From Astragalus membranaceus (Eukaryota; Streptophyta; Magnoliopsida; Fabales; Fabaceae), in contig CM076849.1 in the NCBI GenBank assembly GCA_039519185.1, positions 1,798,001-1,862,000 on the forward strand: DNA of 64,000 nucleotides. The letters are read 5' to 3'. Positions 21,536 to 31,789 of this stretch are shown here, one piece after another. The notes below the pieces were generated by a model. That model was not told the DNA's origin. It did no database searches and saw only the letters and a list, made by a program, of their open reading frames with translations. How positions within the stretch are numbered: the first letter of the stretch is position 1; every line of letters begins with the position of its first letter. Position numbers and translations under genes: made by a program.

Positions 21536-23396
21536 GTGGCAAGACGTACAGGACGATTAGAGCGAGACGAGTCTTCCGGAGCAGCACTAGGAGATGCAGA
21601 TCAGACTCCTCCTGCTCCTAGCACCAGGACGAGGATTCGGCTTGTCACCAGGCGGGCTGGTGACGCTTCTGAGCGTCAGAGGCGTGTCCGTGAGCACGAG
21701 CAGCAGGAGGCTGAGCCTGCTCAGCAGTATCATGAGCCTGAGCCCGCTCAACAGTATGAGGAGGCTGAGGCATTTCAGTAGTATGAGGAGGCTGAGGCTG
21801 CTCAGCAAGTTTTGTTACACCGTTTTCATGTCCACGTGGTCTCCAGGCTATAGTTGGGACAGGTAATACTTTTAATAATTAATTTATTTTTTTAACCAAT
21901 AATTAATTACTTTTATTTAATATGTTTTAATTTATATTTTTTATTTTTATACAAGACCGTGGGAAGGTTAAGGTGGCATCCCATGGTTTGAAGGTATCGA
22001 GGTTTCGACCTCAGCAGCACCACCCACATATACACAGATGGCTAGAGCAAGCTCGTCTGTTGGAGCTTGACATCACACCTCTCAACAACATCAACCACGA
22101 GCTGATATCGTCTCTTGTGGAGAGGTGGCATTCTGAGACCAGCTCATTCCACATGCCGTTCGGGGAGATGACGGTGACGTTGGACGACGTGTCCGTGTTG
22201 CTCCACTTGCTGCTCACCGGCACATTTTTGGATCATGGGCTGTATTTTACTGAGGCTGATGCCATTGCAGCTAGAGTGCACTTGCTGGGTATAGACCACG
22301 ACTCTTGCTGGCAGGAGTGTCGGTTCACTAGGGGACCGAACTTCAGATTTAGTTTTTTGGAGCAGGCATACAGAGCTAACATGGAGGCTGGCTTTCTTGA
22401 TCATGCTGCACGGTGCTATTTGTTACTCTTGTTAGGCTATACCATCTTTGCCGACAAGAGTCACACATATGTGCCCGTCAAGTGGGTCACTCTTATTGCA
22501 GATTTTGAGCGTTGTGGCCAGTGGGCTTGGGGTCAAGCTGCTCTGGCCATTCTGTACGAGCAGCTCAACGACGCCTGTTTTTGGGAGACATCGCAGATTG
22601 GCGGATACGCTTCTCTGCTACAGGTAATAATTAATTAATTTTTTTTGCCGATAATTAATTACTTTTATTTATATAATTACATATTTATTTATTTATTTAT
22701 TCATTTTTTTTATTTCAATGTTGGATTTATGAGTACTTCCCCACCATCGTGGTGCGCAAAGACTTCGGTGCGTCTGAGCCTCCACGTTGCAGCAGGTGGG
22801 GGAATCAAAAGTGCGACACTGTCAAGCTTATAGATTTTCGGGGGGCGGCTCGATGAGTTAGGAAGGGAGGAGGTCCTATGAAGGCCTTGGAAGGACCACA
22901 AAGAGTACACACCACTTTCACAGATTTCTCTTTTTAGAGGTTACCTGCTCTGGGGCTCCATCACTGTGCCATATATGCCAGAAGGGTCCGGTGGCAGGTT
23001 GGATACATCCAGCAGATCCCTGGCCCGCCCCTTTTGGTTGGTTCCTCACGTCCATCTACATCAGACATTTTACAGTAGTGGTTGTTCTACGCTGCCCCAG
23101 CGTGGACTATCACGAACACTTCTAGACGGACCCTCGTGTCGGGTGAGTGCGGCCAGGATTACCTACCATGGTACTTAGATGTGTCCATTCCCCGTCTCAC
23201 TCCGGCGCCGCCTCCACCTCCAGAGCATGTACCAGATCCGGACCCAGCTGCTGAGGATATTGGTCCACGGACCATGAAGGATAGGCTCCAGACTATAGCT
23301 GGACATATCCGTTATGTCATGGGACTCGAGGGCCTTCCAGCTGAGGCATATGAGAGACTCTTGCGTGCTTTAGTTGATTGTGACATTGACTTGTAG
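21536..23396 (+). pseudogene. Plant mobile domain (PMD/MAIN-like) gene, broken
   Basis: The N-terminal exon (21536-21866) begins MARRTGRLERDESS and holds EAEPAQQYHEPEP-type repeats, but it has an in-frame TAG at 21779-21781. The second exon (about 21955-22623) is intact and gives the PMD core: SHGLKVSRFRP, then HSETSSFHMPFGEMTVTLDD (the conserved FH-P-GE-T-TL-D motif), then WVTLIADFERCGQWAWG and AALAILYEQLNDA. After this, pieces of the C-terminal half (YEYFPTIVVRKDF, ISLFRGYLLWGS, VGYIQQIPGPP, DYLPWYL) lie in different frames with stops. The expected acceptor before 22724 reads CAA instead of CAG. PMD proteins (MAIN/MAIL in plants) act in the nucleus in gene and transposon silencing, and transposon-borne copies are known. 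Identification is by motif reading only. Confidence 0.8.
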
Positions 23397-23539
23397 TTGT
23401 ATTTTTTTCCGTATTTTTTATGGTATTTGTACTGTACTCGTATATTTTTTATGGTATTTCGTATATTATCGTAGTTTAGCGAATATCGTTATTTATCGTA
23501 ATAATTTTAATTTTTTCATAAAAAAAAGGTTTTTGAAAA

Positions 23540-23720
23540 AAGTTTCGGAAATACAGGCATTTCCGGAAATCATTTTTTTAAACTTTCCGGAAACACCTCA
23601 AAACAGGGTATTTCCGGAAAGCATTTTTTTAAACTTTCCGCAAACACCTCGAAACGGGGTATTTCCGGAAAGTTTAAAAAAATGCTTTCCGGAAATGCCT
23701 CTATTTCCGGGGATTTTAAA
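23540..23720. repeat. TTTCCGGAAA word array, right side of the PMD MULE
   Basis: About nine copies of TTTCCGGAAA-like words lie near the right end, mirroring the left array. Confidence 0.8.
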
Positions 23721-23827
23721 AAAAAAACGTTTTTTTTATTAAAAATTTGGGATATTTTGGGGATTTACATTAAAATGGGGGTATAGGGTAGAAGAAGGGG
23801 GTATGAAATATAAAACCCTACATTAAT

Positions 23828-25327
23828 GGGGAGACAACTTTTTATAGTTAATTTTAGAAAAAATTGCACCAACTTTCCCCATAGATGCTTAAATTATACA
23901 TCTCTTCCTCTTATGTAAAAATATGCATTCTCTTATGTAATATTTATTAAAGAAAATTATACTTTTCTCCCCTAAAAGATGCTCGAAGTACATTCCTCTT
24001 ATTTCTTATGTTAAATCTGCATTCCGTTTTTTCTAAGATGTAAATATTCACTCCGATTTAGTCTATTTTACTACAATCAAGCTTGTTATGCATTTTTGCT
24101 TCTCTATTTTTGATTCATCATTAACATATGGTTTTAGACTCTATTATCAATTAAAATTGAATTTTATTTTCGAAAGTCATAAAATTAACAATAAAATATT
24201 CAAAGTTAATTATAATTGACTTTGAAAGATATAAAAAAGGAAGAAAATATTCCTAAATTATGGTTTAAAGTTACTTCCTACAATTAAAATGTTTGCTTAT
24301 GTTAAAATAAATTAAATTATAATACATATTTACTTTTTAAAGGAGAATAGTATAATTCAAACTTCTCTCAAGTAGAGTTTTGCCTTACCTTTCTTTTAAA
24401 AAAGTTAATAAAAGAGAGGGATTCTTGTGAGCGTATGTATAGATGTTGTAAATATCATTCTGTTGATAAACTACATTGATCACAAAACGTGAGCATAAAC
24501 CTAGAGACTAGGGGAAACATCGAAACCAAATGATAGGTATATCAGGTGTTTGGATCCTCTTCTTTCCTCCCTCACAAATTATAAGGGTGGGAGGAGAGAG
24601 AGAAGTTGATTAAAAAAATAGTGATATAATAATGAGAGAGATAGAGATGATGAAGACATATGGAGGAAATGCGTGAAAGAGAGGTTCAAAATTTGTAAAC
24701 AAGACTTTGACCGAAGAAGTTACCGGGATAAGCCAGGGATGAAGTTACCAATAAATCTTTGTAGAACCTTTGGGTTGGGGAAGTTTACTTCATGATTGGA
24801 TTGGAATAACTAAGTCGCCCTTTAGGGGCATTTAGTAACTAGGTTCGGACTCATTTATCATGTCCCGTCCAAAGACGTTGTGAGAGCTCTATTTAAGGGC
24901 ATTCCTCTTATCGAGGAAGATGACTTCACTATTCCACCAAAAAAAACTCTATTTTACTAAGGAGTCGGTCCTCCACTTCTACGCAATTACAATAACCTAT
25001 CTTATTATTGTTAGGCAACATGTAGTTACTAAGGCTGTAATTTGTGAAAAGTAGCACTCATTTGACTAATAAATTTCTCTATCCTTTTTCACAACTAAAC
25101 TGCAAAGCAGCAGCAATATGAGAAAGAGGTGGGAGATTTGGTTAAGAGAAGGAATGAAAATAAAACATTCTAATTGGTCCAAACCATATCACCTTATCCA
25201 AATATACCACATTCACACCACTCATCCAAAATCCAAAATCTTAGCAAATTTATGTACTAATGTTTCTCTTCCTCCCTTACTATTATTGATCTTTCAGAAC
25301 ACAACTTCCTCCACTCACCATTTCAAC
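23828..25327. other. Intergenic region and PSAD upstream sequence
   Basis: 24030-24260 holds the most complete copy of the segment duplicated at 19560-19738 and 19879-20094. The rest is AT-rich and without a gene. 24580-24670 has GAGAGA runs. The last 200 bp are the PSAD promoter and leader. Confidence 0.6.
25172..25198 (+). promoter_or_regulatory. Possible light-regulatory region of PSAD
   Basis: ATTGG (a CCAAT box on the minus strand, 25173-25177) and CTTATC (an I-box GATAAG on the minus strand, 25193-25198) lie 130-155 bp before the PSAD start. A pyrimidine-rich tract follows near 25263-25285. These motifs are typical of photosynthesis genes but short enough to arise by chance. Confidence 0.35.
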
Positions 25328-25963
25328 ATGGCTATGGCAACTCAAGCATCTCTCTTCACTCCACCTCTCTCTGCTCCCAAACCATGGAAACAACAAACCA
25401 CTCTCTCCTTCATCAACCTCAAGCCACACAAGTTCACAACTACTTCATCAAGAACAATCAGAGCAGCTGCTGGAGAGGAAAAGACAGAAGCAGTAGCAGA
25501 AGCAGCAGCACCAAAGAAAGAAGCACCTGTTGGATTCACACCACCTGAATTGGACCCAAACACTCCTTCACCAATCTTTGGTGGCAGCACTGGAGGCTTA
25601 TTGAGAAAGGCCCAAGTTGAAGAATTCTATGTTATCACATGGGAATCTCCTAAAGAACAGATTTTTGAGATGCCCACTGGTGGTGCAGCTATAATGAGAG
25701 AGGGTCCTAACCTTCTTAAATTGGCTAGGAAAGAACAGTGTTTGGCTTTAGGAAATAGGTTGAGGTCAAAGTACAAGATTAAGTATCAGTTTTATAGGGT
25801 GTTTCCTAATGGAGAAGTTCAATATTTGCATCCTAAGGATGGTGTGTACCCTGAGAAAGTCAATGCTGGTCGTCAAGGTGTTGGTCAGAACTTCAGGTCT
25901 ATAGGGAAGAATGTTAGCCCAATTGAGGTTAAGTTTACTGGTAAGCAACCTTATGATATTTGA
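25328..25963 (+). CDS. PSAD: Photosystem I reaction centre subunit II (PsaD), plastid precursor
   Basis: Intronless, 211 residues. It begins MAMATQASLFTPPLSAPK, a Ser/Thr-rich transit peptide of roughly 50 residues. A typical Ala/Glu/Lys-rich mature N-terminus and the conserved PsaD core follow (GFTPPELDPNTPSPIFGGST, FYVITWESPKEQIFEMPTGG, KYKIKYQFYRVFPNGEVQYL) to the C-terminal GKQPYDI. PsaD is a stromal subunit of photosystem I that docks ferredoxin and stabilises PsaC and PsaE. An ATG at 25118 is in frame without a stop between, but that extension is not PsaD-like and lies in the promoter/leader, so the conserved MAMATQ start was chosen. It is convergent with ACL5. Confidence 0.97.
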   Translation: MAMATQASLFTPPLSAPKPWKQQTTLSFINLKPHKFTTTSSRTIRAAAGEEKTEAVAEAAAPKKEAPVGFTPPELDPNTPSPIFGGSTGGLLRKAQVEEFYVITWESPKEQIFEMPTGGAAIMREGPNLLKLARKEQCLALGNRLRSKYKIKYQFYRVFPNGEVQYLHPKDGVYPEKVNAGRQGVGQNFRSIGKNVSPIEVKFTGKQPYDI

Positions 25964-27051
25964 GGGCTGATCCTCATTGATGCTTAACTTGGTGTATAGA
26001 TGTGATGTACTTATGAATTATGATCACATTTGTTGTGTGAGAAATGTTAAACTCTTTACTTTACCTGTATTTTTATGATGATTTATGTCATGAACATAGT
26101 TTGGAATATTAATTTGCTTTAGCTGTATTACAGTATTAGTAATAGTGTACAACATGGTAATGGATTAAGAGATGTGTTTTGTTTTGTTTTGTTTTAGTTG
26201 AAGGAAAAGACAATTCCCTATAATAGTGAACAAGTGCTGATTGATTGATATATAGGAGTAATAGACTCATAGATGGCATTTGTAGACCATGCACAAATTT
26301 TAGCATTTGTGGGTGCCAAATGCGGAGCACCAGTGAAATGAAACAAGTAACAATGTAATGAAAGGTACTCGTTTTATTTCACTGAGTAACAAGTAACAAT
26401 GCAACAAGAATCAACTCCTAGCAAGAGCTTAAGAGGACTGAGTACAATGAGTGAACCAGTAACCAAGTACAGAGAAATAGGGAGAGAATCAGAAATGACT
26501 ACCCAGTACAAGCATACCCACATATTCCCATCCCTTTCCTATTTGTACTCTCACTGAGTGATGAACTCTCTGTAGGTGTACTTACTCTCATCTTATATAG
26601 ACCAGATACATCAGTTATTTAATAAGTTTAAAATTGCAATTTTTTTTTTATAACTAAGACGAGAGGAAGTAATGTGCAAATGTAGTTTTGGATGTTGCAA
26701 TTTCAATGGTCAAATAAGTACGTAGTATCTAATGTAGCATCAACAAAAACAATCAGTTACACATTATAGAAAGCTGAAAATAGTAGTATTGGCTAGACAT
26801 TTCCACCTTTTTTCTTAATATATTTAGTCTACTGTCATAATAGATAGGGAACATATCCAAATGGAAGCACAACATAGGAACTATCCATTGATACACAACT
26901 TACAAGCCTTTTGAGTGGTGAAGTACAAGCCAAGAGGGGTGAAAAGGAATAAAGTGAAGAGCAGGAAATACATATATAATAATGAAAGACAAATCTTGAA
27001 AGCCTTTTAACTGTCTTTTTGCTTTACTTTTGTTTTTAACTTGAAGCTTGA
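25964..27051. other. Intergenic between PSAD and ACL5 3' ends
   Basis: This holds the 3' UTRs of two convergent genes. There is a TTTTG run near 26175-26197 and repeated AACAAGTAACAATG words near 26340-26402. No further gene is seen. Confidence 0.65.
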
Positions 27052-29406
27052 TTATGCATTCTTGCCATGACCATATATGAACCTAGCTGCTCCCTCTGTG
27101 TATACATGAGTTTCATTGTCCAGCCTGCCAATAGTGTCATTGAAAGTATATATGTCAAGAATATATAAGAAAATTTGAGGAGAAGAACTACAAGAGCACA
27201 GGGTTAGAGTTTTGCTTACGAATTACGAACAGCTTTGCTCAAAGTTGAGGCTGACAAAAATGTTTTCCCATCAAGATATCTATTTTCTTCCTTAATCCTC
27301 AGTTTCATTCTGATGTCTAGTTCTTCAGCACTCAGGTCCAATGGAGAATCTGAAGCCTGGTATAGGCCAAGGAAAAAAGAATACTTGGATTTATTTTTCC
27401 TTTTTTATTATTGAAGTCCTTTAAAGACTTACAAATAGGATAACATACATAACACATTCACAAAGCAATGCAATAACTTGGAAATGTAATTAGCAATAAT
27501 AAATATATTACCATGACCCATCCCCAAATATCAGCATAAGATGGGATATGAGCTGAATAAGGCACAACATCTGTAAAAGTGAAGAAAGCAGATTAATTTG
27601 AGGTAATTAAAGGAGCTCAATATATACATAGCATTATATATTAAACAGGAGGACATATTCAGAAGAAATAAATATTAGTTTTACTCTAGAAGATCACTTA
27701 CACTTGAAAACTTGTCTCAATGTGTTGTAAATACATGAGAACACTTCAGTATGGCTGAATATTCCAGCTGGCCCTGCCTGCATAAGAGAATAAGAACAAT
27801 ATCACATGTAGAGTTCTGTTTTGTTTAGCAAGTTTTAAACACATATTAATTGATTAATACAGGTTCTCACGACCATTTATTTACCTGTGTCACAAATATT
27901 CCACCTTTCTTCAGTTTTGGCTTGAGAGTAAGCTCATAGAAAGACTTCGTGTAGAGTTTATAGCAAGGACCTCCTTCTATTGGGTCAGCCAAGTCGCCAA
28001 TTATTACATCATAGCTCCCTTCTTTGGCAGCTTCAAGTTCAGCCCTGCAACATAACAAGTATTTTTGTTAGAATTGGTCATAGTAATGTTAGTAGGAAGA
28101 AAATACATAATTAAGGACAATCCAACAATACTAATTACTATGTGAATATCAGACCTGGCATCATTGATTACAACTTCAAGTCTCGAATCAAGGAATGCTT
28201 CCTTGTTTACAACTAGGTATGATTTGCAAAATTCCACCACCTCCTGCCCCATCAAACATGAATATAAAATTAAAATTAAAATTTTCCTATCGAAGCTAAC
28301 ATAACATATTTGTGAGATGGCTAAAGAAAAAACATATTGATATTAAAGATTTTACCTCATCTATGTCACACATTACAACTTTTTCTATGGTCTTATGCTT
28401 GAGCAGTTCCCTTGCAGTAGACCCTTCTCCTCCTCCCATAATAAAAACATTTTTTGGCCTAGAAATTGAATGAAAAAGTACTACTTAAAATCAATCTTCC
28501 AAGATCATTCATTTTTAAAGCACGAATAGAGGAAGTTATACATACATAGGATGGTGAAGAAGAGATGGATGAACTAGACATTCATGGTAGATAAATTCAT
28601 CTGTCTCTGCACTCTGAAGCTTCCCATCAAGTACCAATGCCTGCGAAGGTATAAGTTTAGTAGAAAGACAAGTTAAGAGGGTAGTTTAATTAGCATTTCA
28701 TCTTTCTTATTATCCACAAAGGTAATAGTATCTTAGAACCTTGCCGAAGGGTTTTGTGTCCAACAATGCAATGTCTTGGTACTGACTAGCTCCAGTATGC
28801 AAAATGCTGCAGCCCCACCAAAAGGTAGAGAATAAAATCAGCATTATAAAACATTCACCAAACATATACATATTTTTGTTGTGTGTTGTCTGCCTTTTTC
28901 ATAGCCACAGGCAAAAAGAGCATTTAACTTTTACATTGCTTTACTTTTGTTGTCTAGCTTAAGAAGCCCAAAATGTCCGCTAACACACGACCAAGATAAC
29001 TAGACTAATATTTTATGTTATGTCTCCATGAAAAAGCACTGTTCCGAGGCTTCTATTATCTTTTCATGGATCTTCTGAAATCGTCGTCATTGTATAAGCC
29101 AATATGATTATGAAATGCCATATATATACCAGAACAGCATCTTTGATTATATTATTTATCAACTATGAATGCAAAAAATGAAGCTCTGCTGCAGCCAAAA
29201 TGATAGTTTAAGCAAAGATGAAGATATATTATATAAATAAATGATATAATGTAATACCTATTGAGAGCAAAGCACCATCTAAGGTTCTCTTCAATCTCTT
29301 CTTCATACCAACAGCTCTTCCTGTAACCATTAGGTGAATGATTTTTTCCATTGACTGATCCATTAATGGCATTGGTAATACCATTTGTGTAAGCTATTTC
29401 ACCCAT
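27052..29406 (-). CDS. ACL5: Thermospermine synthase (ACAULIS5-type aminopropyltransferase)
   Basis: Ten exons on the minus strand: 29258-29406, 28740-28806, 28546-28640, 28356-28458, 28155-28243, 27885-28044, 27702-27777, 27512-27570, 27220-27356 and 27052-27124. All are GT-AG with consistent phase; the product is 335 residues. After a variable Asn/Gly-rich start, the conserved ACL5 body follows: WYEEEIEENLRWCFALNSIL, FIMGGGEGSTARELLKH (the decarboxy-SAM binding GGGEG loop), VVMCDIDEEVVEFC, DVIIGDLADPIEGGPCYKLY (catalytic-loop Asp), and a C-terminus ending FIYGHGKNA. This group makes thermospermine from spermidine and decarboxylated S-adenosylmethionine in the cytosol and limits xylem differentiation. 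It is distinguished from spermidine synthase by the ACL5-type DLADPIEGGPCYKLYTKSFY block. The start is the ATG at 29404-29406. Confidence 0.93.
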
Positions 29407-31143
29407 CACAGCTCAAGAGAAAGTAAAGTGGGGTTGGGGTGTTTGTCTTAGAAGAGAAGAAGAGAGAAGAGAAGAGTAGTGAGTGTGGTGGTGGTGGTGG
29501 TGTATGGAATTGATATGAGAATGAGAATATAAGTAGAGAAATGAAAAGGGAAGGACAATTATTGATAGCCGGGAAATATATCTATCTAGCAAAGTGGACG
29601 TGCTCTTCCAGTCCCAGACTTGAAAAAAGCAAAAATCCTCATGGGAATTCGTAAAGTAGAAAATACATTAGATTTACATATATATCTTCTGCCTGCGGGA
29701 CTTCTGAGATTGATATCATAATCATACCCTTCCTACCTAGTTAGGCCCGTATCTTATCTTACTACTATAATAACTTTCACTTTATCAACTTGTTTAACAA
29801 AAGTATATAAGTAATCAAAGGGTAATTTGCAGCCTAGTTAGTTAAAAGTTAAAAGTTAAAACTAAAATTTGACAGCTCTAATATATGGAAGGTTTAATAT
29901 CTGTGTGGTATACATGATGGCATGCATGAATGATGATATATAATGTAATGCAATGTAATGATGCTAATGCAGCAGAAATTTGTCACGCAACGCAGGAGAT
30001 GAGATGGAGTACTTACTGTATATGTATATAAATGAAAGTGGTATTTAGAAGTATTTAAAATGATGATTGTGGGAGAGACAAAGAAATACTTCGGAAATGT
30101 GTGCAAAAGAAAGAGAGCGTGCTATGGAGATCATCATATATATTCTCTTTGTTGTTTCAAAAAGCTATGGAGAGCTACGCGTGCCTTGCCAGAACTACTC
30201 TACTCATCATCACTATCACCATCAATTAATTTTTCATTTCAAGTTTTTCAACCACACCGTAACAAACAAAATTTAACCATTTCCCATTCCTCTACTCTCA
30301 TCATTTTTCTCACCTCACCACCTTATGTTATGATGTTGCGTTGGATAATTTCACTTTGTCAGTGGGTCCCACCCAAAGTGTGGTAAGGTTTAATAGTTAG
30401 TTGATGTAAGGTTGGCATCAGCATGATGTTTCCACATTAACAAGGGATGGAGGGGTATTTGCTAATGCTCGTGGTCACAACACAACACAACCATGAATAG
30501 AAGAAGAATTCATAGAAGAAATCATGTTGGTTGCGGGTTATGGGGGACTTATGATGGATTCACTTTCCTCGTGTGTCGCAATTTATTATGCTCAAATTTT
30601 AATATTATTATTTAATCTATTGCATTAGTACTACTTGGGTGAAATTGATTTGTTACATGAAATGTTTGAATATAAAACTAACAGTACGTAAGTAAGGATT
30701 GAAACAAGAATGCCGACCCGACCATTTTATTAGGCTTTACCATTCGCGATACAGTGCTATAATTAGATATCATTTCACCAAAACTATTTGGCCTTGTGAA
30801 TCATAGTACCTTTTGTATGCCAAAAGCTATGAGGCTGCTTGTCTCTTCACTTATAGACACAAGATGAAGAACAAATTATGAAGTGTGCAACAAATACAAT
30901 GAGGATTCATGATTTGGGTGTTCTATTCGAGGGCCGTGTAGAGCAATTTTGAGGCCTAAGACGAAACTTTTAAAGAGACACGCTACAATGTTTTCATATT
31001 AATTTTCACTCTTAGTAGATAAGATAATTAATACATCTAATTTATCTTGTTACATAATCAAAATTGTAGATTTACACAAGATTTAGGCAATTTTAATTTT
31101 GAAAAATTTCTTTTTAGTAGTAGCAATTACTAGTATTGTTTAA
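29407..31143. other. ACL5 upstream and intergenic region
   Basis: GA-rich and GGTGGT runs lie at 29440-29505 in the ACL5 leader. The remaining 1.6 kb is AT-rich with no supported gene. A block near 30930-30970 (GGGCCGTGTAGAGCAATTTTGAGGCC) pairs loosely with sequence near 35475-35520 beyond the MULE, so the MULE may sit inside an older small element. Confidence 0.5.
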
Positions 31144-31324
31144 TATTTTATAGGCTTAATTACAGTTTTGGTCCCCCTATTATGACCAATTCTCGATTTT
31201 GGTCCCTGAACTTTTAATTTGACGATTTTGGTCCCCCTATTTTCCCAATTTGTAAAATCAAGGTCCCCCACCCCAATTTTGACTGACTTATCCTACGTGG
31301 CAGCCCACGTGGACTGCCACGTAG

Positions 31325-31600
31325 GCACACCCCCCCACCCCACCCCCCCACCCCCCACTCCACCCCCCCTCCCCCCCTTCTTCTTCCTCGTGACCCTCTT
31401 CCCCTCCCCCCTCCATTGTTCCTCTTCACCCTCCCCCCTCCCACCCCCACCACCGTGAACCCCCCCTCCCCTCCACTGTTCCTCTTCCCCTCCCCCCCTC
31501 CCACCCCCACCACCGTGAACCCCCCTCCCCCTCCACTGTTCCTCTTCCCCTCCCCCCTCCCACCCCCTCGAATCCACTCCCTCCTTCCTCTCACGCTCTC
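31325..31600. repeat. C-rich tandem repeat in the left MULE arm
   Basis: About three copies of a unit of roughly 58 bp based on CCCACCCCCACCACCGTGAA followed by CCTCCACTGTTCCTCTTCCC. Long open frames on both strands are low-complexity artefacts. The minus strand is G-run rich. Confidence 0.75.
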
Positions 31601-31789
31601 TCTCTCCTTCGCATCTCCCACTGTCGCTCTCCCTCCTCTCTCAATCACTGATCCCCCTCCTTCGCATCTCCCCTCGTCGCTCTCGCTCTCGCTCTCGCTC
31701 TCGTCGCAGATCCCAATCACAGTCGGAGGGAAAGGTGGGTGGTGCGAAGGTGGTGGTGGGTGGTGGGTGGTGCGAAGGTGGTGGGTGGT

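Larger units (their letters stand above)
21095..23818 (+). mobile_element. MULE carrying a plant mobile domain gene
   Basis: A perfect 9-bp duplication TACATTAAT (21086-21094, 23819-23827) flanks ends that pair as inverted repeats (GGTTTTATATTT / AAATATAAAACC, then TACCCTATACCCCC). Sub-terminal zones at 21240-21480 and 23540-23720 are packed with TTTCCGGAAA words in inverted arrangement. The only gene-like content is a broken PMD gene. No MURA transposase is present, so the element would be moved in trans. Confidence 0.88.

Noticed and set aside
29152..29409. ACL5 start one codon upstream (GTG)
   Set aside because: The in-frame ATG at 29404-29406 is adjacent; GTG starts are not expected in plant nuclear genes.
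31214..31720. 168-residue minus-strand frame rich in Gly/Arg/Glu
   Set aside because: It is the C-rich tandem repeat read backwards; no domain, and the boundaries coincide with the MULE arm.
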